From CAIWHR01 sp963816925 (GTDB taxonomy: Bacteria > Pseudomonadota > Gammaproteobacteria > Burkholderiales > Casimicrobiaceae): DNA of 64,000 bases. Position 1 is the first letter of the stretch, and every line of letters starts with the position of its first letter. The translations under genes and the position numbers were made by a program. The DNA lies in assembly GCA_963816925.1 (NCBI GenBank), contig CAWFMY010000006.1, forward strand, positions 26,498-90,497, read 5' to 3'. The notes below the pieces were generated by a model that searched no databases, was not told the origin of the DNA, and saw nothing but the letters and a program-made list of their open reading frames with translations. Positions 39,463 to 47,554 of this stretch are shown here, in pieces.

Positions 39463-39849
39463 ATGCCCACACCAGAGACCCTTGAACGATTCATCGCGCG
39501 GGTCGAGCAGAATGCGCACGCCGAGGCAATCGAGGAGTTCTACACGGCGGATGCTTCAATGCAGGAGAATCGATCCGCGCCGCGCGCGGGGCGCGATCTC
39601 CTGGTGGCGAACGAGCGCCGCGTCCTCGCGCGCGCGAAGACCGTGTCGTCGACGTGCGTGCGGCCGGTGTTCGTCAACGGCGACCGGGTGGTGGTGCGCT
39701 GGATCTTCGAATTCGAATGGCTGGACGGGACATTCACGCGCATGGAGGAGCTTGCGTATCAGCGCTGGGCGGGCGAGCGCATTGTGGAGGAGCAATTCTT
39801 CTATGACCCGGCACAGCGTGTTCCGGGCAGGCCGGGACCTACGAATTGA
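39463..39849 (+). CDS. SnoaL-like (NTF2-fold) protein
   Basis: A 128-residue NTF2-like protein: LERFIARVEQNAHAEAIEEFYTADASMQENRSAPRAGRDLLVANE, then VFVNGDRVVVRWIFEFEWLDGTFTRMEELAYQRW and RIVEEQFFYDPAQ. This matches the nuclear-transport-factor-2/SnoaL class, which includes polyketide cyclases. Function unknown. It is followed closely by a phosphotransferase gene. Confidence 0.72.
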   Translation: MPTPETLERFIARVEQNAHAEAIEEFYTADASMQENRSAPRAGRDLLVANERRVLARAKTVSSTCVRPVFVNGDRVVVRWIFEFEWLDGTFTRMEELAYQRWAGERIVEEQFFYDPAQRVPGRPGPTN

Positions 39850-39884
39850 CCTGTCCAGGGACTTGATGCCCGAGGCTTCATCCG

Positions 39885-40817
39885 ATGATCACGCCGCCTG
39901 CATTCGCGTCGATTCCGGAGCAGGTGGCGCGGCTCGGCGATACCGGTTTCTGGTGGCCCTACATCGCCGAAATCCTGGGGCGTCACGACATGCTCGGCGC
40001 CGGGGAGCCTGTAGCCGGCCACAATCCGACCTACCCGACCTTTATCCTCGGCAACGTCGTGGTCAAGCTCTTCGGCAACACGCGTATGTGGCACGCGAGT
40101 CACGCGGCCGAGCGCGCGGCGCTGCACCTCGTCGCGTCCGACCCGCGGATCGCGGCGCCCCGTCTGCTGGCAGCAGGCCAGTTGTTCGCCGATGCCGACA
40201 CCGCCTGGCCCTACCTCGTCACCGCCCGCGCCGCCGGCGTCGCGGCATGGCGCGCCGGGCTGGCTGCGGAGCAACGGCTTTCGCTCGCCGCGGCGCTGGG
40301 AACGCAGGTGCGGCTCGTGCACGCATTGCGCCCTTCGACCGACGTGCCGCGCACCGCCCTGCCGGCGGCGAACGCGGCGGCGGCCGCGGCGCATAGTTCG
40401 TTGCCGCTTCATCTGATTGCGCAAATAGACGACTACCTGTCCAGGTTAGGTGCGTTCGACCGCGTTTTCGTTCACGGCGACCTGGTCGCGAGTCACGTGT
40501 TCGTCGAGAACGGTTGCCTCAGCGGAATCATCGACTGGGGCGACGCGACGGTGACCGACCCGCATTACGAATTGATCCAGCTCTACCGTGACATGTTCGG
40601 CTGCGACAAGGCGCTGTTCAGGGCCTTTCTGGCGGCCAGCGACTGGCCGGTCGGCAAGGACTTTCCTCATCGAACGCTGGGTCTTGCGTTGCACCGCCAG
40701 GCCGTCGGCTTCGCGCAGCATCACACCATGGACGTTTTCGAGCCCATCGCGGCGCTGCTGCCGCTCGAGGATTTCGGTACACTCGACGAACTCGCGATCG
40801 AACTCTTCGCCGTCTAG
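39885..40817 (+). CDS. aminoglycoside phosphotransferase-like (APH) kinase
   Basis: A 310-residue protein of the APH/ChoK-like kinase group. The nucleotide-binding lobe includes NPTYPTFILGNVVVKLFG (with the probable ATP-binding Lys), and the catalytic loop is FVHGDLVASHVF with the following IIDWGDATVTDP, giving the catalytic Asp and the metal-binding Asp. Such kinases phosphorylate antibiotics, choline, homoserine or other small molecules. No specific drug resistance can be claimed. Confidence 0.8.
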   Translation: MITPPAFASIPEQVARLGDTGFWWPYIAEILGRHDMLGAGEPVAGHNPTYPTFILGNVVVKLFGNTRMWHASHAAERAALHLVASDPRIAAPRLLAAGQLFADADTAWPYLVTARAAGVAAWRAGLAAEQRLSLAAALGTQVRLVHALRPSTDVPRTALPAANAAAAAAHSSLPLHLIAQIDDYLSRLGAFDRVFVHGDLVASHVFVENGCLSGIIDWGDATVTDPHYELIQLYRDMFGCDKALFRAFLAASDWPVGKDFPHRTLGLALHRQAVGFAQHHTMDVFEPIAALLPLEDFGTLDELAIELFAV

Positions 40818-40825
40818 AGGCCCGC

Positions 40826-41257
40826 ATGCTGATCAAAGGCAGATGCCACTGCGGAAACATGGCCTTCGAGCTCGAATGGGGCGGCGACCCGCTCGAGATT
40901 CCCGCGCGCGCCTGCGGTTGCTCGTTTTGCGTCAAGCACGGAGGCGTCTGGACATCGAACCCGAAGTCCCGGCTGACGGTCACCGTCGAAGATCCCAAAT
41001 CTGTGTCGAAGTACGCTTTCGGGACCCGGACCGCGGCGTTCCACGTCTGTTCGCGCTGCGGAGTGGTGCCGTTCGTCACGAGCGAAATCGCGAATCACGT
41101 CTACGCGGTCGTCAACGTGAACGCGTTGGAGGACGTCGACCAAACGCGCCTTAGCCGGACCGCCGCGAACTTCGAAGGCGAAGAAATGGAATCCCGACTT
41201 GCGCGCCGGACGCGCAACTGGATCGCCGATGTACGAATCGCCGGTCCGCGCGACTGA
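40826..41257 (+). CDS. GFA family protein
   Basis: A 143-residue protein of the GFA family with GRCHCGNMAFEL, CGCSFCVKHGG and HVCSRCGVVPF. The substrate loop CVKHGGVWTSN differs from classical GFA. AGAGGCCC precedes the start. It lies nine bases after the phosphotransferase stop, so they are probably co-transcribed. Confidence 0.8.
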   Translation: MLIKGRCHCGNMAFELEWGGDPLEIPARACGCSFCVKHGGVWTSNPKSRLTVTVEDPKSVSKYAFGTRTAAFHVCSRCGVVPFVTSEIANHVYAVVNVNALEDVDQTRLSRTAANFEGEEMESRLARRTRNWIADVRIAGPRD

Positions 41258-41304
41258 CCTCGCGCGCGACAAGAATCAGGCAGGTCACCACGAGGAGAAC
41301 GCAG

Positions 41305-41739
41305 ATGGAAGCGGGCAAGAGCTACAGCGGTTCGTGTTTTTGCGGCGCCGTCCGATTCACCGTCAGCGGCGAGCCGGTTGCAATGGGGTATTGCCATTGC
41401 GAGTCCTGTCGACACTGGTCCGGCGGACCGGTGAACGCCTTCACGCTGTGGAAGCCCGACGCGGTGCGCATCACCCAGGGCGCGGGGAACATCGAGACCT
41501 ACAACAAGACCGTGCAAAGCTATCGAAAGTGGTGCAAGACCTGCGGCGGGCACGTCTTCGCGGAGCATCCCGGAATGGGCCTTACCGACGTATTCGCGGC
41601 CTCCATCCCGGAGTTTCCCTTCAAGGCGGGCGTGCACGTTCACTATCAGGAATCCGTGCTGCCGATCAGGGACGGCCTGACGAAGCTCAAGGACGTTCCC
41701 AAGGAAATGGGAGGGTCGGGCGCCCACATGGCCGAATGA
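41305..41739 (+). CDS. GFA family protein
   Basis: A 144-residue GFA-domain protein with GSCFCGAVRFTV, CHCESCRHWSGG and WCKTCGGHVF. It follows the previous GFA gene by 48 bases but is no closer to it than to others, which suggests independent acquisition rather than local duplication. GAGGAGAACG precedes the start. Substrate unknown. Confidence 0.8.
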   Translation: MEAGKSYSGSCFCGAVRFTVSGEPVAMGYCHCESCRHWSGGPVNAFTLWKPDAVRITQGAGNIETYNKTVQSYRKWCKTCGGHVFAEHPGMGLTDVFAASIPEFPFKAGVHVHYQESVLPIRDGLTKLKDVPKEMGGSGAHMAE

Positions 41740-41754
41740 TCCGGGCGGCAGACC

Positions 41755-41829
41755 ATGAGCGCCATCCGCCCCGACGATTCCTGGAACAAGGGCGACTCCT
41801 ACGAGATGTATGCAGGGCGGTGGAGGTGA
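41755..41829 (+). pseudogene. N-terminal fragment of a SAM methyltransferase gene
   Basis: 24 codons, MSAIRPDDSWNKGDSYEMYA then GRWR and a stop. The segment DSWNKGD-YEMYAGRW is the typical beginning of a class I methyltransferase family. Nothing after it resembles the rest of such an enzyme, so the gene was truncated by a deletion. Confidence 0.5.
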
Positions 41830-41947
41830 CCCATTTTCGATGAAGGGACGCTGACCGCGGGTGTCGCCTCGGCCCGCCGCACCGCAGATTGACGTTGGCC
41901 CGGTACGCTTCCAGAATCACGGCGCCGCTGCACCCACGGAGGATGTC

Positions 41948-42508
41948 ATGACAGGGCTGTCCGCGCTTTGGCTCCCGATTCTGGTTTCGGCGGTGATCGT
42001 CTTCATCGCAAGCTCGATCATCCACATGGTCCTGCCCTGGCACAAGACGGACTATCCAAAGGTTCCGGACGAGGACCGCGTGCGCGACGCGCTGCGCCCG
42101 TTCGCGATACCGCCGGGCGACTACATGGTGCCCCGTTGCGACAACAGCAAGGAAATGAAGTCGCCGGAGTTCGCGGAAAAGTTGAATCAGGGTCCGGTGA
42201 TGGTGCTCACGGTGCTGCCGAACGGCCCGTGGTCGATGGGCAGGAATCTCGGCCTGTGGTTCCTCTATTGCGCTGTCGTCAGTCTGTTCGCCGCGTATGT
42301 CGCCGGGCGCGCGTTGCCGGCGGGCGCGTCGTATCCTCACGTATTCCAGTTCGTGGGCGCTACCACCTTCATCGGATATGCGCTTGCACTCTGGCAAATG
42401 TCGATCTGGTATCGCCGCGCGTGGAGCACGACGATCAAGGCGACTGTCGATGGCCTGATCTACGCGCTGTTGACCGCAGGCACGTTCGGATGGCTGTGGC
42501 CGCACTAG
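41948..42508 (+). CDS. membrane protein, unknown function
   Basis: A 186-residue protein with four predicted helices (residues 7-27, 98-119, 131-151 and 163-181). The sequence SSIIHMVLPWHKTDYPKVPDED is characteristic of a family of proteobacterial membrane proteins with no assigned role. GGAGGATGTC precedes the start. It overlaps the next gene's start by 19 bases. Confidence 0.7.
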   Translation: MTGLSALWLPILVSAVIVFIASSIIHMVLPWHKTDYPKVPDEDRVRDALRPFAIPPGDYMVPRCDNSKEMKSPEFAEKLNQGPVMVLTVLPNGPWSMGRNLGLWFLYCAVVSLFAAYVAGRALPAGASYPHVFQFVGATTFIGYALALWQMSIWYRRAWSTTIKATVDGLIYALLTAGTFGWLWPH

Positions 42509-42990
42509 ATCCGTCGCAGCCTGACGCGACCGTGGTATCGCTGCGGGAAATAACGGCGCAAACAGTCCGGCAGATCACGGGACTTGCGGTCGGCCCGCAG
42601 CAGCAGCGATTCGTCGCCAGCAACGCCGTCTCGCTCGCCGAGGCGTTGTTCAGCGCCGAAGCGTGGTATCGCGCCATCTACGTCGACGACGCTCCCGCCG
42701 GGTTCGCCATGCTCTACGACGAATCGCTCCGGGCCGCGCCGCCCTCCCCACCGCAGGTCGGCTTGTGGCGCTTCATGATCGACCACCGGTTTCAGGGCCG
42801 GGGCGCAGGAACAGCCGCGCTCGAACAGGTCATCGCGCACGTGAAAGGCAAGGGCCTGTTCACCTCGCTCCTCGTGTCCTACGTGCCCGGCCCCGGCTGC
42901 CCGGAGCCCTTCTACCTGCGCGCCGGATTCCGGCACACCGGAAAAGTCGACGACGGCGAAATCGTCCTCGCGCTTCCGCTTGCAGGCTAG
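42490..42990 (+). CDS. GNAT family N-acetyltransferase
   Basis: A 166-residue GNAT enzyme. The acetyl-CoA loop is in FMIDHRFQGRGAGTAALEQVI (QGRGAG), and EPFYLRAGFRHTGK follows. It resembles the spermidine/diamine acetyltransferase-like group (LREITAQTVRQITGLAVGPQQQRFVASN). The start overlaps the previous stop. Acceptor not proven. Confidence 0.8.
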   Translation: MAVAALDPSQPDATVVSLREITAQTVRQITGLAVGPQQQRFVASNAVSLAEALFSAEAWYRAIYVDDAPAGFAMLYDESLRAAPPSPPQVGLWRFMIDHRFQGRGAGTAALEQVIAHVKGKGLFTSLLVSYVPGPGCPEPFYLRAGFRHTGKVDDGEIVLALPLAG

Positions 42991-42997
42991 CGCGCCG

Positions 42998-43516
42998 ATG
43001 CGATCGCTTGCCGCCGACGGGCTCGTGCTCGAACCGCAGATTGCGACCCACGCCGACCAGATGTTCGCCGTCCTGTCCGACCCCGCGATCTACACGTATG
43101 AAAACGAGCCGCCGCCCTCCCTCGATTGGCTGCGCGCGCGCTTCACTCGACTCGAACAACGGCATTCCGCGGATGGCGCGGAACAATGGCTCAACTGGGT
43201 CATCCGCCCGACCGGGGGCCGTCTCGCCGGCTATGTCCAGGCCACCGTGCGCGCCGACGGGCATGCGCATATCGCGTACGTCCTGGGCAGCGCCTTCTGG
43301 GGCAGGGGCGTCGCCACGCGCGCGGTGGAAGCGATGATCCAGGAACTCGTCCAGCACTACGGCGTGCACACGCTGTGGGCCGTCTTCAAGACGCCGAACT
43401 TTCGCTCGCGTCGACTGCTCGAGCGCATGGCGTTCACCGACGCGCCGCAAGCGGCCCTGGCGCAACATGACGTCGCGCCGGACGAGTCGCTGATGGTCAG
43501 GCGCGGCGTCGAATAG
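42998..43516 (+). CDS. GNAT family N-acetyltransferase (RimJ/RimL-like)
   Basis: A 172-residue GNAT protein of the RimJ type: LVLEPQIATHADQMFAVLSDPAIYTYE at the start, IAYVLGSAFWGRGVATRAVEAMI for the acetyl-CoA loop and FKTPNFRSRRLLERMAF. It begins eight bases after the previous GNAT gene; the two form a tandem pair of different subfamilies. Confidence 0.8.
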   Translation: MRSLAADGLVLEPQIATHADQMFAVLSDPAIYTYENEPPPSLDWLRARFTRLEQRHSADGAEQWLNWVIRPTGGRLAGYVQATVRADGHAHIAYVLGSAFWGRGVATRAVEAMIQELVQHYGVHTLWAVFKTPNFRSRRLLERMAFTDAPQAALAQHDVAPDESLMVRRGVE

Positions 43517-43526
43517 AGCTCGAATC

Positions 43527-44087
43527 CTGGCCGGCAAGATCATCCTGCTGAACGGCGCGTCCAGCTCCGGCAAGTCCACGCTGGCGCGGGGGCTGCAGGA
43601 CGGCCTGGACGAGCCGTTCTGGCACCTGTCGATCGACCACCTGAACGCCGCCGGCGTGCTGCCCGAGGCGCGCATCAAGAGCGGCGAGTTCCCGTGGGGC
43701 ACGCTGCGCGACCCGTTCTTCGACGGATTTCACCGCTGCCTTCCGGTCCTCGCGGAGGCCGGCAACAATCTCATCGTCGAGCACATCGTCGAGACCGCGG
43801 AGTGGATGCAGCGCCTGCTGCGGCTGCTCGGGCATCTCGATGTCTACTTCGTCGGCATTCACTGCCCGTTGCCGGAGCTCGAGCGCCGCGAAAGAGCGCG
43901 TGGCGACAGGCGGGTCGGCGACGCCAAGGCAGACTACGAGACGACGCACGCGTTTTGCACCTATGACGTCGAGATCGACTCGACGTCCGCGCGGGACCGC
44001 AACGTCGAAGCCGTCATCTCGGCATGGCGGGCGCGGCGGCGGCCGAGCGCGTTCGACCGGATGGCGCGGCGCGCGGCAGCGCCATGA
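43527..44087 (+). CDS. chloramphenicol phosphotransferase-like P-loop kinase
   Basis: A P-loop protein of about 186 residues like the chloramphenicol 3-O-phosphotransferase family: IILLNGASSSGKSTLARGL (Walker A), WHLSIDHLNAAGVLP, PVLAEAGNNLIVEHIVE and CPLPELERRERARGDR. The start is uncertain: no ATG, GTG or TTG precedes the P-loop in frame, and a CTG at 43527 is the first usable codon, so the annotated beginning may be affected by a base error or use a rare start. A later GTG at 43656 would remove the P-loop. Substrate not proven. Confidence 0.65.
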   Translation: MAGKIILLNGASSSGKSTLARGLQDGLDEPFWHLSIDHLNAAGVLPEARIKSGEFPWGTLRDPFFDGFHRCLPVLAEAGNNLIVEHIVETAEWMQRLLRLLGHLDVYFVGIHCPLPELERRERARGDRRVGDAKADYETTHAFCTYDVEIDSTSARDRNVEAVISAWRARRRPSAFDRMARRAAAP

Positions 44088-44226
44088 GGCCACGGCCCCG
44101 CCCCGCGGCAAAACAGCGGAAATCGGCCATTTCGCGCACGCGCCGGAAACCTTTATCATTCTCCGCGGATCATAGACAGGTGCCGGCGCATCGTGGCCGG
44201 GGCCGTTCCTTCATGAGGTTCACTCG

Positions 44227-44769
44227 ATGATCAAGCGACTCCACCTGCTCGCAATCCTCCTTTCGTTCCTGGCCTTGCCTGCGCAGGCCGCGCTGAAGCC
44301 GGGCGACGCCGCGCCCGATTTCAGCACGCAAGCCTCGCTCGGCGGAAAGGTCTTCACGTTTTCGCTCGCCGACTCGCTGAAGAAAGGTCCGGTGGTCCTG
44401 TACTTCTACCCGGCCGCGTTCACGACGGGGTGCACGATCGAGGCGCACGATTTCGCCGACGCCGTCGATCAATACCGCTCGCTCGGCGCGACCGTGATCG
44501 GCGTTTCGGGCGACGATATCGAAAAGCTGAACAAGTTCTCCGTCAGCGAGTGCCGCAGCAAGTTCGCCGTGGCCGCGGACCGGGACCAGAAGATCATGAA
44601 GTCCTACGACTCCGTCCTGGCGATCATGCCCGAGTACGCAAACCGCGTGTCGTACGTGATTGCGCCGGATGGCCGCATCGTCTACGCGTATACGTCGCTC
44701 AATCCGGAAAAGCACGTCGAGAACACGCTCGAAGCGCTGCGGAAGTGGTCGGCGCAGCAGAAGAAGTAG
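44227..44769 (+). CDS. periplasmic peroxiredoxin (BCP/AhpC-TSA type)
   Basis: A 180-residue protein with a signal peptide (MIKRLHLLAILLSFLALPAQA) and an AhpC/TSA domain. The peroxidatic site is PAAFTTGCT with Cys69. It would reduce peroxides in the periplasm with an unknown thiol donor. A resolving Cys may be Cys109 (SVSECRSK). An ATG start and a reasonable upstream purine run support the start. It precedes a VOC gene by 55 bases. Confidence 0.82.
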   Translation: MIKRLHLLAILLSFLALPAQAALKPGDAAPDFSTQASLGGKVFTFSLADSLKKGPVVLYFYPAAFTTGCTIEAHDFADAVDQYRSLGATVIGVSGDDIEKLNKFSVSECRSKFAVAADRDQKIMKSYDSVLAIMPEYANRVSYVIAPDGRIVYAYTSLNPEKHVENTLEALRKWSAQQKK

Positions 44770-44824
44770 GCCGCTGCGCATCCGGGCGCACGTCGAGCCC
44801 GCATGGATGGAGAAGGAGCGCGCA

Positions 44825-45211
44825 ATGAATCTTGCGGACGCGACGATCGGCCAGCTCCTCATCCCCATCGAGGATTTCGAGCGCGGCACCGCCTTTTACC
44901 GCGACGTCCTGGGCCTGCCGTTCCTCTTCGCGGCGCCGCCGCAGATGGCGTTCTTCATGTGCGGCTCGGTTCGCCTGCTCGTCGGTGTCATGCCCGCGGG
45001 CCAAAAAGCGCAACGAGGTTCCGCCGTCTATTTTCAGGTCAAGGACATCCAGGGGGTGTTCGCCGCTTTGCAAGGCAGCGGCGTGAAGTTCGTTGCCGCG
45101 CCGCACGTCGTCAATCGCACGCCCAAGTCGGAATTGTGGCTGGCGGAATTCAACGACCCCGACGGAAACCAGCTTGCGCTGATGAGCGAGGTGGCCGTTG
45201 GCAGCGCGTGA
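44825..45211 (+). CDS. VOC (glyoxalase-fold) family protein
   Basis: A 128-residue VOC protein: IGQLLIPIEDFERGTAFYRDVLGLPFLF at the start and LWLAEFNDPDGNQLALMSE at the end. AAGGAGCGC precedes the ATG. It may be co-transcribed with the upstream peroxiredoxin. Substrate unknown. Confidence 0.8.
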   Translation: MNLADATIGQLLIPIEDFERGTAFYRDVLGLPFLFAAPPQMAFFMCGSVRLLVGVMPAGQKAQRGSAVYFQVKDIQGVFAALQGSGVKFVAAPHVVNRTPKSELWLAEFNDPDGNQLALMSEVAVGSA

Positions 45212-45671
45212 GTCGAGCCACCGCGCGGCGCGCAATCGCATTGCAGCCTGCGCCCTCGTGTGCTGCCTGGGCGCCGCGCTGCCGGTTGTCGCGGCAGAGA
45301 CGGACGGCGCGCCGACGCCCGAGCAATTCCATCGAACCGTGCAGAAGTTTCCGTACGTCGCGCCTCCCGAGCGGGCGGCGATGATACGGGCGGGCCTCGC
45401 ACGGGTGAAACATTGCGCGAACAAGGCAACGGTTCGGTCGCTGCTTGGCGAGCCGGACTTCGGGCGCACGTCCCGCGGACCCAAGGGGCCGGGCGAACAG
45501 TGGATCGGATCGAGCTGGGTGTACTACCTGTCGAAAATGGATTCGGGCACGAATCGCAACGATTCGCGCGCGGAAATCTTTTTCGACACGGGCGATCGCG
45601 CGGTCTGGATCGTGCCCACGCGCATCGAAGGCGCGCGGGAAATCGGCGCCTTCGGCGACCGGTGCGGTTGA
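45198..45671 (+). CDS. secreted protein, unknown (possible BamE-like fold)
   Basis: A 157-residue protein with a signal peptide (residues 13-33, ending VVAAE) after a Arg-rich start. A later segment TVRSLLGEPDFGR and WVYYLSK resembles SmpA/BamE-type repeats in which a helix pair precedes a strand with Trp, but the match is weak. The start is a TTG overlapping the VOC gene by 14 bases; no ATG is placed better. Two cysteines at residues 74 and 156 could form a disulfide. Confidence 0.5.
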   Translation: MAARESSHRAARNRIAACALVCCLGAALPVVAAETDGAPTPEQFHRTVQKFPYVAPPERAAMIRAGLARVKHCANKATVRSLLGEPDFGRTSRGPKGPGEQWIGSSWVYYLSKMDSGTNRNDSRAEIFFDTGDRAVWIVPTRIEGAREIGAFGDRCG

Positions 45672-45704
45672 CCGCCGTCGATGCCGAATCGCGTCGACCC
45701 GGCG

Positions 45705-46472
45705 CTACATCGCGTACTTGATGACGTAGAAGTTGACGCCCTGCGGTGACGTGATGCCGGCGAAGCGGCCGACGCCCGGAATGTCGCGCGGCGGCACGCA
45801 GATCGATCCTCCCATCGCGACCGCCTCGGTCGCGGCCTTGTCCGTGTCGTTGACGGTGAAGTAAGTTCCCCAATGCGGACGCACCGCACCCATCTGCGGC
45901 AGGATGGGCATCATGCCCGCGACGTACGCGTCGCCGAGCTTGAAGGTCGTGTAGACGAAATCCGGCATCGGCATCGACTCGGCGGTCCAGCCGAAGAGCG
46001 CCGTATAGAATTTCGACGCGCGGTCGACGTCGGTCGTCATCGTCTCGAACCAGCTGGTCGCGCCGTGCTGCGTGCGGTCGGCGTCGGCGCCCTGGCTTTT
46101 CTTCGGCTCCCACACGTCGAAGGCCGCGCCATTCGGATCGAAGCAGACGGCCATGCGGCCCTGGTCCATGATGTCGAAGGCGGGCATCGCCTTGCCGCCC
46201 AGCGCGGCGACCTTCGCGACGATGGCGTCGGCGCTGTCGACCTTCACCATGACGCCGATCAGCGGCGGCGTCCCCGGCGGCGTATTCGGGCTCGCGAGAT
46301 CGAACATCCCGCCGACATCGCGCCCGCCAACCTGCATCCGGTGGCCCATCCCCGGGATCTCGACGTAGGTCCAGCCGAGGAGCTTGCCGAAGAATTCGCG
46401 CGCCTTCGCCGGTTCGGGGGTGAGCATGTTGATCCAGCAAAATTCGCCGGTCCTGCGTGTGCCTGTCGTCAT
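45705..46472 (-). CDS. two-domain VOC family protein
   Basis: A 255-residue protein with two VOC modules. The first has GEFCWINMLTPEPAKAREFFGKLLGW and AVCFDPNGAAFDVWEP; the second SWFETMTTDVDRASKFYTALFGW and ITSPQGVNFYVIKY. This is the PhnB/hydroxylase-like glyoxalase layout, often found beside ArsR regulators and SRPBCC proteins. Last gene of a minus-strand operon with the two genes to its right. Ligand unknown. Confidence 0.82.
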   Translation of the reverse strand: MTTGTRRTGEFCWINMLTPEPAKAREFFGKLLGWTYVEIPGMGHRMQVGGRDVGGMFDLASPNTPPGTPPLIGVMVKVDSADAIVAKVAALGGKAMPAFDIMDQGRMAVCFDPNGAAFDVWEPKKSQGADADRTQHGATSWFETMTTDVDRASKFYTALFGWTAESMPMPDFVYTTFKLGDAYVAGMMPILPQMGAVRPHWGTYFTVNDTDKAATEAVAMGGSICVPPRDIPGVGRFAGITSPQGVNFYVIKYAM

Positions 46473-46537
46473 CGATGACTCCTTCGTGATGGATCGGGAT
46501 CGCGCCGCGCGACGCCGTCGAGCTTGACGCCCCGGCG

Positions 46538-47026
46538 TTACGCCAGCGTTGCGAGCAAGCTGTCCAGGCGGGCGTAACTCGGATCCATGCCGTCCTTCAT
46601 CCCCGTCGCGAGCGCCGCGTCGCGCGCTTGTTTCGTCGGATAGGTGATCGTCAGCGTGATCGTCGTCTGGCCCGCGGCCTCGGTGAGCACCACCGCGTTC
46701 ACCGTCTCCGGCCACTCCCCGCCCCACCTTTCCGTGGTGACGAGCCGCTCCGGCGGCACGACTTCGCGATAGGTGCCGGTCATCGCCATCTCCATGCCGT
46801 CGGACTTGCGCCAGACGAAGCGCCACGCGCCTCCGACCCGCAGGTCGATTTCGCACACGGGCATCGTCCACCCTTCCGGCCCGAGCATCCACCTCGGCAC
46901 GTGCTTCGGGTTGGTCCATGCGTCGAAGACGACGCGCCGCGGCGCGTTCACGACCCGCGTGAACACGACCTCCCGGTCCGAAGGCGTGGCGAACTTCGTG
47001 ACACCGGTTCGTGCGGCGTTGGCCAT
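46538..47026 (-). CDS. SRPBCC/AHSA1 domain protein
   Basis: A 162-residue protein of the AHSA1-like START superfamily: REVVFTRVVNAPRRVVFDAWTNPKHVPRWMLGPEGW, then CEIDLRVGGAWRFVWR. Such proteins bind hydrophobic ligands in a cavity and often accompany an ArsR regulator. The gap to the ArsR stop is only four bases. A role as a ligand-binding partner of the regulon is inferred. Confidence 0.82.
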   Translation of the reverse strand: MANAARTGVTKFATPSDREVVFTRVVNAPRRVVFDAWTNPKHVPRWMLGPEGWTMPVCEIDLRVGGAWRFVWRKSDGMEMAMTGTYREVVPPERLVTTERWGGEWPETVNAVVLTEAAGQTTITLTITYPTKQARDAALATGMKDGMDPSYARLDSLLATLA

Positions 47027-47030
47027 CGGT

Positions 47031-47366
47031 TTACTCCTGTTCGTCGAGTTGCTGGAGATAGATGTCGAGGCGCGCGTAGCTCGCGTCCCAGAAGCGGCGG
47101 AACTCGCCGGCCCACTCCGCGACCTCCTTGAGCGGCGCGGCCTGGAGCGTGCGCGGACGCCACTGCGCCAGGCGCCCCCGCTGGATCAGCCCCGCGCGCT
47201 CGAGCACGCGGAGGTGCTTCGAAACCGCCGGGCCGCTCATCTCGAAGGGCTCGGAGAGCTCCTTGACGGTCGCCGCGCCGTTGGTGAGTCGCGCGAGGAT
47301 CGCCCGGCGCGTCGGATCGGCGAGCGCGAAAAAGGTGCTGCTGAGCGTGTCGGTGGCCGGGTGCAT
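47031..47366 (-). CDS. ArsR-family transcriptional regulator
   Basis: A 111-residue winged-helix repressor: FFALADPTRRAILARLTNGAATVKELSEPFEMSGPAVSKHLRVLERAGLIQRGR. It lacks the usual CxC arsenic site, as in regulators of the ArsR-SRPBCC type that respond to other signals. It heads a minus-strand operon. Palindromes just upstream are probable operators. The inducer is unknown. Confidence 0.85.
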   Translation of the reverse strand: MHPATDTLSSTFFALADPTRRAILARLTNGAATVKELSEPFEMSGPAVSKHLRVLERAGLIQRGRLAQWRPRTLQAAPLKEVAEWAGEFRRFWDASYARLDIYLQQLDEQE

Positions 47367-47387
47367 TCGTCGATGTGTGTCGTATTA

Positions 47388-47418
47388 ATAACTAGTCAGT
47401 TATCTAACCTTAAGGTTA
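47388..47418 (-). promoter_or_regulatory. paired palindromes, probable ArsR operators
   Basis: ATAACT-N4-AGTTAT at 47388-47403 and the perfect palindrome TAACCTTAAGGTTA at 47405-47418 lie 22-52 bases upstream of the arsR start in an A/T-rich island. Position and symmetry fit autorepression; the region could also serve the divergent DUF3667 gene. Confidence 0.6.
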
Positions 47419-47554
47419 TGGATAATAATTCCGGATTGTCAAGGCCCTCGCGAAATGCGGCTGGCTCGCGCCCTGCGGCGGCGCGCCGGCATTCGGTTAC
47501 GCTGTCGCGTCACACCGCCCTCGCCCTGGGCCGACGCCGTACCGGAGGATCGCG

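Noticed and set aside
39059..40396. 445-codon plus-strand frame
   Set aside because: It overlaps YidH-like, SnoaL-like and APH-like genes in another frame and is an Arg/Ala-rich shadow.
45034..46440. 468-codon minus-strand frame
   Set aside because: It covers the two-domain VOC gene out of frame and has low-complexity composition.
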